DNA of 14,794 nt, taken from positions 1 through 14,794 of the forward strand of contig JBFWWW010000085.1 of the NCBI GenBank assembly GCA_050245975.1. The letters are read 5' to 3'. The position numbers and the translations under genes were made by a program. The notes under the pieces were generated by a model. That model worked only from the letters and a program-made list of their open reading frames with translations. It was not told the origin of the DNA and did not search any database. Shown in pieces: positions 1 to 8,198 of the stretch. The stretch comes from JBFWWW01 sp050245975. GTDB taxonomy: Bacteria > Pseudomonadota > Alphaproteobacteria > Rhizobiales > Hyphomicrobiaceae. The first letter of the stretch is position 1, and every line of letters starts with the position of its first letter.

Positions 1-2
1 GC

Positions 3-701
3 CAGAAGTCGGTCGTTCTTGCCGGCGACAGCGCCGACAAGCTGATCGTCTCGGCGCGTGTTGCCGGCGGCACCCGCGACCGCGACGGGCTGGCCCTCTT
101 CCTTGTCGATGCGGGAGCCAGCGGGCTCACGCGGCGCGGCTACGCCACGCAGGACGGCATGCGGGCCGCAGACCTCACGCTTTCGGGAGTGCGCGTGGCA
201 CCGGGAGATGTCATTGGCGAGCCCGGAAAGGCTTATCCGGTGATCGAGCGCGTGGTTGACGAGACCATCGCCGCGCTTTCAGCCGAAGCTGTCGGCGCCA
301 TGGCCGCGCTGCACGAGCTCACCGTCGATTACCTCAAGACGCGCAAGCAGTTCGGCGTACCGATCGGTTCGTTCCAGGTGCTGCAGCACCGCGCCGTCGA
401 CATGTTCACCGCGCTGGAGCAGGCGCGCAGCATGGCGCTCTACGCGACGATGATGGCGGGCGAGGCCGACCCGACCGAACGGCGGCGCGCCATCTCGGCT
501 GCGAAAGTCCAGATCGGCCGGTCGGCACGCTTCGTCGGCGAACAGGCGATCCAGCTGCACGGCGGCATCGGCATGACGATGGAATACAAGGCCGGCCACT
601 ACTTCAAGCGGCTCACCATGATCGATCTCGCATTCGGCGATGCCGATCATCACTTGCGCCAGCTCGCGAAGCTGGGTGGCCTGATCGACGCAGCCGCCTG
701 A
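3..701 (+). CDS. Acyl-CoA dehydrogenase, C-terminal part (5' end outside window)
   Basis: An open frame runs from the window edge to a TGA at 699-701, giving 232 visible residues of a flavoprotein that would oxidise an acyl-CoA to the 2-enoyl-CoA. The visible part covers the end of the middle beta domain and the C-terminal helical domain. Family marks are RKQFGVPIGSFQVLQHR and QLHGGIGMTMEYKAGHYFKR; the Glu of the TMEY stretch is at the position of the catalytic base of this family. The true start lies upstream; internal ATGs, for example at 159, are not starts because homologous sequence continues to the window edge. The substrate cannot be read from this fragment; pimeloyl-CoA dehydrogenase-like or a general short-chain enzyme are both possible. 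It is convergent with the SpoVR gene, 25 bp apart. Confidence 0.9.
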   Translation, partial: QKSVVLAGDSADKLIVSARVAGGTRDRDGLALFLVDAGASGLTRRGYATQDGMRAADLTLSGVRVAPGDVIGEPGKAYPVIERVVDETIAALSAEAVGAMAALHELTVDYLKTRKQFGVPIGSFQVLQHRAVDMFTALEQARSMALYATMMAGEADPTERRRAISAAKVQIGRSARFVGEQAIQLHGGIGMTMEYKAGHYFKRLTMIDLAFGDADHHLRQLAKLGGLIDAAA

Positions 702-724
702 CCGCGGGGTCTCCTGACCGCGGG
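697..724. repeat. Short tandem duplication across the stop of the acyl-CoA dehydrogenase gene
   Basis: CCTGACCGCGGG occurs at 697-708 and again at 713-724, a 12-bp direct repeat with a 16-bp period. The first copy contains the TGA stop of the dehydrogenase gene. The second copy forms a small GACC-GCG-GGTC hairpin (716-726) reaching the edge of the SpoVR stop. It may be a replication-slippage duplication. No T-tract follows, so a terminator is not claimed. Confidence 0.6.
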
Positions 725-726
725 TC

Positions 727-2292
727 CTACGGCATCGGCAGCGCTTCGTGCTCCTTGAGCACGCGACCGCTGTCGTTCTCCGTTTCCACCAGCCGGACCC
801 GATAGCCCCAGAGCTGGGTCAGGTACTGCAGGGTCCGCTCCGCCTCGACGCGATCGAGCAGCACGCCGTCGCGCACGTGGTGCGTGATGACCAGCCGGCG
901 GCTTCCCGCGAGATCGGCATCCGTGATCTGCAGATCGGGGTCCTGCGCTGCGACGTCATAATGGCGCGCGAGCCGGCGCCGCACCTCGCGATAGCCGCGC
1001 TCATCATGGATCGACGTTACGCGCATCGCCGGCTCCTTGGCGTCATCGTCGATCGAGAACAGCCGGAAGTCCCGCATCACCTTCGGACTCAGGAACTGCA
1101 GCACAAAGCTTTCGTCACGGAAGTCGGCCCAGGCACCGCGCAGCACCGCCATGTCGTCGCCGCAGCCGGCAAAGTCGGGAAACCAGTCGCGGTCCTCCGG
1201 CGTCGGCTCGCGGCAGATGCGCTGGATGTCGCGCATCATGGCAAAGCCCAGCGCATAGGGGTTCATGCCGTTGTAGCGACGGTCGTTGAACGCGGGCTGG
1301 AACACGACGGACGAATGCGAGTGCAGGAACTCGAGCATCGACCCGTCGGTCAGGCGTCCACGCTCATACAGCCGGTTGAGAATCTCGTAGTGAACGAACG
1401 TCGCGCAGCCCTCGTTCATCACCTTGGTCTGCCGCTGCGGATAGAAATACTGCGCCAGCGAGCGCACGATCCGCAGCAGCTCGCGCTGCCAGTCAGCCAG
1501 CTTCGGCGCATTCTTCTCGAGAAAATAGAGAATGTTCTCTTCCGGCAAGCCGAGCTTGTTCTTTTCAAGCTGGGTGTCCGTCGCCTGCTCCGGCTCGGCG
1601 GGCACCGTCGGATCGGGCAGCGTGCGATCCAGCACGTCATAGGTGGCTTCGGCGTAGGCGCGCCGACGCACCTCGCGGTCATGCTCATACTTGCCGGCGT
1701 CTCGCGGCCTGGGACGCAGGTTGCGGCTCACGCCTTGGTTCATCAGCGCATGAGCGGCATCGAGCACGCTTTCGACCGCGTCCTGACCGTAGCGATCCTC
1801 GCATTCTCCGACGTAATCCTTGGCGAAGCCCAGGTAATCGACGATGTGGTCGGCCTGAGTCCACTGCCGGAACTGGTAGTTGTTCTTGAAGAAATGGTTG
1901 TGCCCGAACGCGGCATGCGCGAGCACCAGCGCCTGCATCGTCATGGAGTTCTCCTCCATGATGTAGTTGATGCAAGGGTCTGAATTGATGACGAGCTCGT
2001 AGGCAAGGCTGCGCATGCCGCGACGATAGAGCGCCTGGTCCTGCGCGAAACGCTTGCCGAACGACCAGTGGCGATACATGAGCGGCATGCCGATCGACGC
2101 GTATGCATCGAGCATCTGCTCGGCGGTGATGACCTCGATCTGGTTGGGGTAGATGTCGAGCCCCATCTCGCCGAGGGCGAGCTCGCCCATCGCGTCGTAC
2201 ACCGTCTGCACGAGATCGAACGACCACTCCGGCCCCTCGAACAGCGGCTTCAGCGTCGCCTGTCGTTTCGGGAGAGTTGTGTCGTCGCTCAA
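727..2292 (-). CDS. spoVR: SpoVR family protein
   Basis: This 521-residue protein has the length and sequence of the SpoVR/YcgB family. Recognisable stretches are the N-terminal LFEGPEWSFDLVQ, YPNQIEVITAEQMLDAYAS, MPLMYRHWSFGKRFA and the later NPYALGFAMMRDIQRI. The biochemical function is not firmly known; Bacillus SpoVR affects spore cortex formation, while in non-sporulating proteobacteria the gene sits with prkA and yeaH as here. The start is a TTG (2290-2292): no in-frame ATG lies upstream, the homologous N-terminus begins right after it, and a Shine-Dalgarno-like GAGAGGT lies 5 nt before it. It is 28 bp downstream of yeaH on the same strand, so it is probably the last gene of the operon. 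Confidence 0.95.
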   Translation of the reverse strand: MSDDTTLPKRQATLKPLFEGPEWSFDLVQTVYDAMGELALGEMGLDIYPNQIEVITAEQMLDAYASIGMPLMYRHWSFGKRFAQDQALYRRGMRSLAYELVINSDPCINYIMEENSMTMQALVLAHAAFGHNHFFKNNYQFRQWTQADHIVDYLGFAKDYVGECEDRYGQDAVESVLDAAHALMNQGVSRNLRPRPRDAGKYEHDREVRRRAYAEATYDVLDRTLPDPTVPAEPEQATDTQLEKNKLGLPEENILYFLEKNAPKLADWQRELLRIVRSLAQYFYPQRQTKVMNEGCATFVHYEILNRLYERGRLTDGSMLEFLHSHSSVVFQPAFNDRRYNGMNPYALGFAMMRDIQRICREPTPEDRDWFPDFAGCGDDMAVLRGAWADFRDESFVLQFLSPKVMRDFRLFSIDDDAKEPAMRVTSIHDERGYREVRRRLARHYDVAAQDPDLQITDADLAGSRRLVITHHVRDGVLLDRVEAERTLQYLTQLWGYRVRLVETENDSGRVLKEHEALPMP

Positions 2293-2320
2293 CGTCGACC
2301 TCTCATGGCTCCGGGACCGC

Positions 2321-3607
2321 TCACGCTGCGATACCGTTTGCGGAGAACAACTCGTGGAAAACCGGGAAGATTTCTTCAGGCGCCGTCACGCGCCGCATCG
2401 CGAAATTGCGGAAGCGGCTCGCCACCTCCGCATAGCCCTGCCAGACCGGCGTCTCCAGAGAATCCGCGTAGCGCTCGCCGTGCGCCGTCTCGATGTAGGC
2501 GAAATACTGGCACACCGGCAGAATCTGGTTGGCCAGCAGCTCCATGCAGCGCGGCATGTCGTCGTGGAAGTTGTCGCCGTCGGACGCCTGGGCGGCATAG
2601 ATATTCCAGTCGGTCGGTGAATAGCGGGCCGCGAGCACCTTCAGCATTTCATCGAGCGCGCTCGAGATGACGGTACCGCCCGTCTCGGTGCCGCGAAAGA
2701 AGGTCTCTTCGTCGACCTCGGCCGCCGTCGACGTGTGCCGGATGAAGACGATGTGGACTTCCCGGTAGTGCCGCGACAGGAAGACGTGCAGCAGCATGAA
2801 GAACCGCTTCGCCAGATCCTTCAGCGGCTCCGTCATCGAAGCGGAAGCATCCATCAGGCAGAACATCACGGCTTGCGTGGTCGGCTTCGGTACATGCTCG
2901 AAGCGATTGAACTGCAGATCGAGCGGATCGATGAAGGCAACGGTACGCCGCAGGCGCATGCGATGCTCCAGCTTCGCACGCAGCTCGCGGACGCGATTTT
3001 CATCGCGCGGATCTGCCGCCTCGGCTTTTGCAAGCTCGGCCTCCAGCGCCTCGATCTCGTCGAGCGAGGGGCGCCGCAATGCAAGCCGCCGACCTAGGCT
3101 CTTGCGCATCGTCCGCACATGATTGAGCCGTGCGGGCGGTCCGGCAGTGGTGAAGCCCGCGCGGGCGGCCTTCGGCGCCTTCATGTCGGCCAGCCTGATC
3201 TTGACGAGATTGGGCAACTTGAGGTCGTCGAAAAAGAGGTCGAGAAATTCCTCGCGCGTCAGCGTGAAGGTGAACTCATCCTGCCCTTCGCCATCCGGGC
3301 TTCCCTGATTGCCGCGTCCGCCACCGCCGCCTTCCGGCTTCGGAATGCGGTCGCCGACCTGGTACTCCTCGTTGCCGGGCAGAACATAATCGCGATGGCC
3401 GGAACCCCGGCCGTGCGTGAACGACGGCTCGCGCAGCGTCTTGGAGCGGATGGTGACCTGCTCGCCGCCGTCGGCCTCCGACACCTTGCGCGACCGGATC
3501 GCATCCTTCACCGCCTCGCGGATGTCCGCCTTCGCGCGACGCAGGAAGCGCTGGCGGTTGCCCAGGCTCTTGGACTTGGGATTGAGGCGACGGTCAACGA
3601 TCTGCAT
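2321..3607 (-). CDS. yeaH: YeaH/YhbH family protein (DUF444, von Willebrand-like)
   Basis: This 428-residue protein matches the YeaH/YhbH (DUF444) family in length and order. The N-terminus has the conserved VDRRLNPKSKSLGNRQRFLRR, followed by a Gly-rich linker (about 92-106). A charged helical stretch at about 180-220 (LDEIEALEAELAKAEAA) is probably coiled coil. The C-terminal half is a VWA-like fold with a MIDAS-type D253-x-S255-x-S257 (CLMDASASM), GGT at 310-312 and ASDGDN at 341-346. VWA proteins paired with AAA+ ATPases often act as metal-dependent partners, which fits its place next to prkA; a direct interaction is inference. The ATG start has only a weak ribosome site. It lies 127 bp downstream of prkA and 28 bp upstream of spoVR. 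Confidence 0.95.
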   Translation of the reverse strand: MQIVDRRLNPKSKSLGNRQRFLRRAKADIREAVKDAIRSRKVSEADGGEQVTIRSKTLREPSFTHGRGSGHRDYVLPGNEEYQVGDRIPKPEGGGGGRGNQGSPDGEGQDEFTFTLTREEFLDLFFDDLKLPNLVKIRLADMKAPKAARAGFTTAGPPARLNHVRTMRKSLGRRLALRRPSLDEIEALEAELAKAEAADPRDENRVRELRAKLEHRMRLRRTVAFIDPLDLQFNRFEHVPKPTTQAVMFCLMDASASMTEPLKDLAKRFFMLLHVFLSRHYREVHIVFIRHTSTAAEVDEETFFRGTETGGTVISSALDEMLKVLAARYSPTDWNIYAAQASDGDNFHDDMPRCMELLANQILPVCQYFAYIETAHGERYADSLETPVWQGYAEVASRFRNFAMRRVTAPEEIFPVFHELFSANGIAA

Positions 3608-3734
3608 GGCTCGCCCCGCTCCGACAAGACGGCGGGCCCAGCCGGGGGGCTGCGGCGGCGCGGCCGTCGGTGTCGGACGCGCGCGCCAATTCTGCCGTAC
3701 GATCCTTCACAAACTGCCGGCCACTCATTCGCAG

Positions 3735-5681
3735 CTAGCCTGCCTTTTTCACCCGCATGTACCATTCCACGAGGCGGCGCACCTGCAGGGGCGTGTATCC
3801 ACGCTTGGCCATGCGGTCCACGAACTCCTCGTGCTTCTTCTCCGTCTCGCTGTCCTGCTTCTTGCCGAAGCTGATGACCGGAAGCAGGTCCTCGACCTGG
3901 CTGAACATGCGCCGCTCGATGACCTCGCGGATCTTCTCGTAGCTCGTCCAGTTCGGGTTCTTGCCGCCGTTGCGAGCCCGAGCCCGCAGCGCGAACTTCA
4001 CGACCTCGTAGCGGAAGTCCTTCGGGTTGGCGATGCCCGCCGGCTTCTCGATCTTCGACAGCTCCTGCTCCAGAAGCTGGCGGCTCATGAGCTGGCCGGT
4101 GTCGGGATCCTTGTAGTCGTGATCCTCGATCCATGCGTCGGCATAAGCCACGTAGCGGTCGAACAGGTTCTGGCCGAAGTCGTTATACGACTCCAGATAC
4201 GCCTTCTGGATTTCGTTGCCGATGAATTCGGCATATCGCACCGACAGCTCCTCCTTCAGGAACTCGAGATATCGGTTCTCGGTTTCTTCGGGCAGCTGCT
4301 CACGCCGGATGGCCTGCTCGAGCACATAGAGCAGATGCACCGGATCGGCCGCCACTTCGTGCGTATCGAAATTGTAGGTCTCCGACAGGATCTTGTAGGC
4401 GAAGCGCGTCGAAGCCCCGTCCATCCCTTCCGTCACGCCGGCCGCATCGCGGTACTCCTGGATGGTCTTGGCATTCGGGTCGGTGTCCTTGAGGCTCTCG
4501 CCGTCGTAGACGCGCATCTTGGAATAGAGCGACGAGTTGTCGTGCATCTTGAGACGCGAGAGGACAGAGAAGCGCGCCAGCATGTCCAGCGTGCCCGGCG
4601 CACAGGGCGACTGGCTCAGCTCGCTCTGCGCGACGAGCTTTTCGTAGATGCGCCGCTCTTCCGTGACGCGCAGGCAGTACGGCACCTTGATGACGCATAT
4701 GCGGTCAAGGAAGGCCTCGTTGTTCCGGTTGGCGCGGAAGCTCTGCCATTCGCTTTCGTTGGAGTGCGCGATGACAATGCCCTGGTAAGGCATCGCGCCG
4801 ACGTTCTCGGTGCCGACGTAGGAGCGGTCCTGGGTCGCCGTCAGCAGCGGATGCAGCATCTTCAGCGGCGCCTTGAACATCTCGACGAACTCGAGGATGC
4901 CCTGCGTCGTGCGGTTGAGGCCGCCCGAGTAGGAATAAGCGTCGGCGTCGTTCTGGCCGAAGTGCTCCAGCTTGCGGATGTCCACCTTGCCGACCAGGGC
5001 GGAGATGTCCTGGTTGTTTTCGTCACCAGGCTCCGTCTTGGCGATGCAGATCTGCCGCAGCTTCGAGGGATGCATCATGACGACGGAGAACTTGGAGATG
5101 TCGCCGCCGTATTCGTCGAGCCGTTTCACGGCCCACGGGCTCATGTTGCCGCCAAGGATACGCTGCGGAATGCCGTAACGCTCCTCCAGCATCGATCCCA
5201 TCGAAGCCGGATCGAATAGCCCGAGCGGGCTTTCGAAGATCGGACTGACCGCGTTGTCGGCGGCAAGCACGTGAATGGGACGAGCTTCCATCAGGTCCTT
5301 GAGGCGTTCGGCGAGGGAGGACTTGCCGCCGCCGACGGGGCCCAGCAGGTAGAGTATCTGCTTGCGCTCTTCGAGCCCCTGCGCAGCGTGGCGGAAAAAT
5401 CCGACGATGCGCTCGATCGTCTCTTCCAGACCGAAGAAGTCCTGGAACGCCGGATAGATCTTCAGCGTCCGGTTCATGAAGATGCGTCCGAGGCGCGCAT
5501 CCTTCGCCGTATCGACCAGCTCGGGCTCGCCGATGGCGGCGATCATCCGTTCAGCCGCGCCGGCATACATCGCCGGCTCGGTTTTGCAGGCCTCCAGGTA
5601 TTCCTTCAGGGACAGCCGATGCTGCTTTTGGCTTTCGTACGCCTGCGCGTAGAGATCAAAGATGTTGTCTTTTGCCGACAT
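3735..5681 (-). CDS. prkA: PrkA family serine protein kinase (AAA+ domain)
   Basis: This 648-residue protein has the family's usual length. PrkA (YeaG in E. coli) is a cytoplasmic serine kinase with an N-terminal AAA+ module and a C-terminal PrkA domain. The N-terminus MSAKDNIFDLYAQAYE is typical. A Walker A P-loop GPVGGGKS lies at residues 114-121, and the helical C-terminal part contains the conserved YLEFLKEELSVRYAEFIGNE. In E. coli the yeaGH pair is linked to nitrogen starvation and sustained stress; a similar role here is inference. The ATG at 5679-5681 is preceded by GAGAGG about 9 nt away. It is first in the minus-strand cluster prkA-yeaH-spoVR, with the promoter presumably in the 377-bp space upstream. 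Confidence 0.96.
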   Translation of the reverse strand: MSAKDNIFDLYAQAYESQKQHRLSLKEYLEACKTEPAMYAGAAERMIAAIGEPELVDTAKDARLGRIFMNRTLKIYPAFQDFFGLEETIERIVGFFRHAAQGLEERKQILYLLGPVGGGKSSLAERLKDLMEARPIHVLAADNAVSPIFESPLGLFDPASMGSMLEERYGIPQRILGGNMSPWAVKRLDEYGGDISKFSVVMMHPSKLRQICIAKTEPGDENNQDISALVGKVDIRKLEHFGQNDADAYSYSGGLNRTTQGILEFVEMFKAPLKMLHPLLTATQDRSYVGTENVGAMPYQGIVIAHSNESEWQSFRANRNNEAFLDRICVIKVPYCLRVTEERRIYEKLVAQSELSQSPCAPGTLDMLARFSVLSRLKMHDNSSLYSKMRVYDGESLKDTDPNAKTIQEYRDAAGVTEGMDGASTRFAYKILSETYNFDTHEVAADPVHLLYVLEQAIRREQLPEETENRYLEFLKEELSVRYAEFIGNEIQKAYLESYNDFGQNLFDRYVAYADAWIEDHDYKDPDTGQLMSRQLLEQELSKIEKPAGIANPKDFRYEVVKFALRARARNGGKNPNWTSYEKIREVIERRMFSQVEDLLPVISFGKKQDSETEKKHEEFVDRMAKRGYTPLQVRRLVEWYMRVKKAG

Positions 5682-6058
5682 GCGTCACCGCCTCTCAAAG
5701 ACAGCACTCGTTGCGAGAGTAGACCAAAAGAATGGGGCGGGCATAGGTGCCGGCCGACCTTTGAATCTCCCGCGTGGCCCACACACGCCACCGAGCGACC
5801 GTCTGCAATCTGTCACTTGCACATGGGGAGCGCTAATCCCGCCTGCAATCGTCTTCGCGCGAAAATTCAACGCCTTCCGCATGACTTCACGCACCTCGCA
5901 CTGACGCCCACCGCGCGCGGCGCGTCTGGTTCTGCACGCATGCGCGGCACTTATTGAACGTAGATCGGGCACAATCCCCGTCTCGCAACAGGGGATAACT
6001 TTCCGCACGGCCGAACGAACCACCGGCAACGGCGCGCCTCACCGAGGCGTGCGACGAA
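5682..6058. other. Intergenic region between hisF and prkA (377 bp)
   Basis: No gene is convincing here; the open frames have no recognisable protein features. The prkA promoter should lie in it (minus-strand reading), but I found neither a clear -35/-10 pair nor a -24/-12 sigma-54 element. Two hairpins are visible. One is at 6032-6052, stem GCGCGCCTC/GAGGCGTGC with one mismatch and a 3-nt loop, directly after the hisF stop. The other has ATCCCC at 5974-5979 and GGGGAT at 5991-5996. Neither is followed by a T-run on the minus strand; the first could still weaken transcription leaving hisF. Confidence 0.5.
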
Positions 6059-6859
6059 TCACCTCGCGGCTCGTGCGCCGTCCAATCCGTCGAGGCGCAT
6101 CGGCAGCCCCGCCGCCGCCATGTACATCTTGGCCTCGCCGACGGAGTAGGTGCCGAAATGAAAGATCGAAGCCGCCAGCACCGCGTTGGCATGCCCGAGC
6201 TTCACGCCGTCGACAAGGTGATCCAGGGTGCCGACGCCGCCCGACGCAATCACGGGTACATGGACCGCGTCGGCAACGGCCCGCGTCAAGGCAATGTCGA
6301 ACCCGGCTTTCGTTCCGTCCCGATCCATCGATGTCAGCAAGATTTCGCCCGCACCCAGTGCGACGACTTCTCTCGCATAGGCAACGGCGTCGATCCCTGT
6401 CGCGTTCCGTCCACCGTGCGTGAAAATTTCCCACCGGTCGGGTGTGCCGGCCGCGGACACCTTTTTCGCGTCGATGGCGACGATGACGCACTGCGCACCG
6501 AATTTCTCCGCCGCCTCGCGCACGAAGGACCGGTTGTTCACGGCTGCCGTATTGATTGAAACCTTGTCCGCCCCAGCATGAAGCAGCCGGCGGATATCCT
6601 CGGTCGTGCGCACCCCGCCGCCGACGGTCAGCGGCATGAAGCAGCGCTCGGCGGTCCGCTCGACGATGTCGAAGATCGTATCCCGGTTCTCGTGGCTCGC
6701 GGTGATATCGAGAAAGCAGAGCTCGTCGGCGCCAGCCGCGTCATAGGCCGCCGCGGCCTCGACCGGATCGCCCGCATCGACCAGCGAGACGAAGTTGACG
6801 CCTTTGACGACGCGTCCGTCCTTCACGTCGAGACAGGGAATGATGCGGTTCTTGAGCAT
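6059..6859 (-). CDS. hisF: Imidazole glycerol phosphate synthase subunit HisF
   Basis: HisF is the cyclase subunit that, with ammonia from HisH, turns PRFAR into imidazole glycerol phosphate and AICAR (histidine pathway, cytoplasm). The 266-residue barrel begins MLKNRIIPCLDVKDGRVVKG. The two catalytic aspartates are present at the canonical positions, D11 (CLD) and D130 (VAID). Phosphate-binding loops are visible as TVGGGVRT and IASGGVG. The frame is open upstream to 7069, but homology starts at the ATG at 6857-6859, preceded by GAGAGG; the extension would overlap hisA. It lies 73 bp downstream of hisA. The C-terminus is about ten residues longer than usual. No hisE follows and no hisH is in the window. 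Confidence 0.97.
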   Translation of the reverse strand: MLKNRIIPCLDVKDGRVVKGVNFVSLVDAGDPVEAAAAYDAAGADELCFLDITASHENRDTIFDIVERTAERCFMPLTVGGGVRTTEDIRRLLHAGADKVSINTAAVNNRSFVREAAEKFGAQCVIVAIDAKKVSAAGTPDRWEIFTHGGRNATGIDAVAYAREVVALGAGEILLTSMDRDGTKAGFDIALTRAVADAVHVPVIASGGVGTLDHLVDGVKLGHANAVLAASIFHFGTYSVGEAKMYMAAAGLPMRLDGLDGARAAR

Positions 6860-6932
6860 GGTCCTCTCGGAAGGCCTTTGAGCCAATGGTCGCGCAAATC
6901 GCCCGCACGTCAATGCGGCATCGACCGCGAAA

Positions 6933-7679
6933 TCAGCCGCGATGTCGGCTGTCGGCGCGCACGACGAGCGCCAGCGCGGCGGCCGGATCGATCCGGCCAT
7001 CATAGAGCGCGCGGCCCGTGATGGCGCCGGCAAGGCGGGAATACTCGGGCCGCAGCAGCGCCTCGACATCGGCCAGCGAAGCCAGCCCGCCGGAAGCGAT
7101 CACGGGGATTTCCGTCGCCGCCGCCACTTCCGCCGTCCCCGGCAGATTGAGCCCCTTGAGCACGCCGTCGCGGTCGATATCCGTGTAGATGATTGCCGCC
7201 ACTCCGGCGTCAGCGAACCGGCGCGCGAGCTCGACCGCGGCCAACTCGCTCGTCTCTGCCCAACCCTCGACCGCCACCTTGCCGCCGCGGGCGTCGATGC
7301 CCACGGCCACCCGGCCCGGGAAGGCGCTGCAGGCGTCGCGTACCAGGGCGGGATCGCGCACGGCCACCGTTCCCAGGATGACGCGGCGGATGCCCTTGGC
7401 GAGCCACGCCTCCACCGTGCGCATGTCGCGGATGCCGCCGCCGAGTTGTACCGGGATCCTGATGGCGGCCAGAATCTCATCGACGGCCGTGGCGTTGACC
7501 GGAGCGCCCGCAAACGCACCGTCAAGATCGACCACATGCAGATAGCGAAAGCCCTGCGCTTCGAATATGCGCGCCTGCGCGGCCGGATCCGTGTTGAACA
7601 CGGTCGCCTCGGCCATGTCGCCGCGCTTCAGGCGCACGCACTGGCCGTTCTTCAGGTCGATGGCGGGAAACAAAATCAC
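6933..7679 (-). CDS. hisA: Phosphoribosylformimino-5-aminoimidazole carboxamide ribotide isomerase HisA
   Basis: HisA performs the Amadori isomerisation of ProFAR to PRFAR, the substrate of HisF. The 248-residue half-barrel repeat protein reads (V)ILFPAIDLKNGQCVRLKRGD. Catalytic Asp8 and Asp129 (VGIDARGG) are both present, with QLGGGIR and IASGGLAS as phosphate loops. I take the GTG at 7677-7679 as the start because it coincides with the usual first residue of the family; GAGG lies 12 nt upstream, a long spacing. In-frame ATGs at 7721 and 7790 would add 14 or 37 residues without family support. The promoter is probably at 7744-7772. It is divergent from the small gene at 7789. Confidence 0.95.
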   Translation of the reverse strand: MILFPAIDLKNGQCVRLKRGDMAEATVFNTDPAAQARIFEAQGFRYLHVVDLDGAFAGAPVNATAVDEILAAIRIPVQLGGGIRDMRTVEAWLAKGIRRVILGTVAVRDPALVRDACSAFPGRVAVGIDARGGKVAVEGWAETSELAAVELARRFADAGVAAIIYTDIDRDGVLKGLNLPGTAEVAAATEIPVIASGGLASLADVEALLRPEYSRLAGAITGRALYDGRIDPAAALALVVRADSRHRG

Positions 7680-7743
7680 GTCTGCACGGGGCCTCGGCCG
7701 CGACAGGTGCGCCGCGGCCATCAGATTGCTATCTTCGTGCGCG

Positions 7744-7772
7744 ATCAATCGTATCTCCTGCGTACAAGTCAA
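7744..7772 (-). promoter_or_regulatory. Probable hisA-hisF promoter
   Basis: Read on the minus strand, TTGACT (7767-7772, 5/6 to the -35 consensus) is followed after 17 bp by ATTGAT (7744-7749, 3/6). This would give a leader of roughly 58 nt before the GTG start. A weaker plus-strand pair, TTGCTA (7726-7731) with TCGTAT (7749-7754) at 17 bp, overlaps it and could serve the divergent gene. Prediction only. Confidence 0.4.
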
Positions 7773-7788
7773 GCGCGTACGGTCCGTC

Positions 7789-8127
7789 ATGTATCAGTCC
7801 AGGTCCCAGTCGAAGTTTGCGTTTCGCCCCCGCGCCTCCTCGGCGCAGCCTCTGGCGCGGCCGAGGCCGCTTACGGAGGCCGACGCCGTCGATATCTGGA
7901 TCGCGCGCTGGCTGCGCATCCGCCGCAAGGACCTGCTGGACCGCTACGGCTGCGACCCGCGCCGGCTGTACGAAATCTGGGAGGAGACGCGTTTCCCGGG
8001 CAGCCGGGCCAGGGCCCTGGCCGTTTTCCGCGAACGCCATCCCGCCCTGCTCGACCGCATCGACTACGGCGCCCACCGCCGCATCCCCCGGGCAATCCCT
8101 GAAGACCTGCAGCCGCGTCTGCTTTAG
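7789..8127 (+). CDS. Small hypothetical protein with helix-turn-helix-like segment
   Basis: The 112-residue protein is basic at its N-terminus (about 1-28, Arg/Ser/Pro-rich, probably disordered). A helical segment from 29 to 80 has LLDRYGCDPRRLYEIWEE (49-66). Its pattern of a helix, a Gly turn and a second Arg-rich helix resembles a helix-turn-helix that reads DNA, but I do not recognise a named family. The ATG at 7789 is the only in-frame start giving a sensible protein that does not run antisense through hisA; its ribosome site is weak. High GC use matches the host chromosome. The TAG stop is 11 bp before the transposon, so the gene is intact. Before the insertion it was followed by the Cas2-like gene on the same strand. 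Confidence 0.7.
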   Translation: MYQSRSQSKFAFRPRASSAQPLARPRPLTEADAVDIWIARWLRIRRKDLLDRYGCDPRRLYEIWEETRFPGSRARALAVFRERHPALLDRIDYGAHRRIPRAIPEDLQPRLL

Positions 8128-8130
8128 GCG

Positions 8131-8138
8131 ATCAACCA
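8131..8138. repeat. Target site duplication, left copy
   Basis: ATCAACCA directly abuts the outer end of the left terminal inverted repeat. An identical copy follows the right end at 11150-11157. Eight base pairs is the duplication size known for the IS1595 family. Confidence 0.95.
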
Positions 8139-8162
8139 CGGAATATTATACTTCACGTACCA
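8139..8162 (+). repeat. Left terminal inverted repeat
   Basis: Begins CGGAATATTATACTT and ends ACGTACCA. It matches the reverse complement of 11126-11149 at 23 of 24 positions, with a C/G difference at position 16. Confidence 0.95.
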
Positions 8163-8171
8163 GAGTGGTAC
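8157..8171. repeat. Palindrome at the inner edge of the left end
   Basis: GTACCA-GAG-TGGTAC is a perfect 6-bp inverted repeat overlapping the last six bases of the left terminal repeat. It could be an extra transposase-binding subsite or an operator in front of the cargo operon. The right end instead has a direct repeat of GTACGTCAA. Confidence 0.6.
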
Positions 8172-8198
8172 AGGTTGTCTGAAGTCAGTAATTCCTTA

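Noticed and set aside
748..1983. A 411-codon open frame on the plus strand
   Set aside because: Antisense to the well-supported spoVR gene; composition typical of a shadow frame.
3417..5219. A 600-codon open frame on the plus strand
   Set aside because: It is antisense to prkA and yeaH, is His/Arg/Leu/Val-rich as expected of a high-GC shadow frame, and has no recognisable protein features.
5685..6029. A 114-codon minus-strand frame upstream of prkA
   Set aside because: No family resemblance and no good ribosome site; treated as intergenic.
6032..6052. Hairpin after hisF as an intrinsic terminator
   Set aside because: The stem is fair but no T-run follows on the minus strand; mentioned only as a hairpin.
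5682..6058. Sigma-54 promoter for prkA
   Set aside because: I looked for TGGCAC-N5-TTGC on the minus strand and found only partial matches with wrong spacing.
6860..7069. N-terminal extension of HisF
   Set aside because: It overlaps hisA, is Arg/Pro-rich, and HisF homology with Asp11 in the right place begins at 6859.
6942..8102. A 386-codon plus-strand frame across hisA
   Set aside because: Antisense to hisA; the part beyond 7789 is also out of frame with the small gene there.
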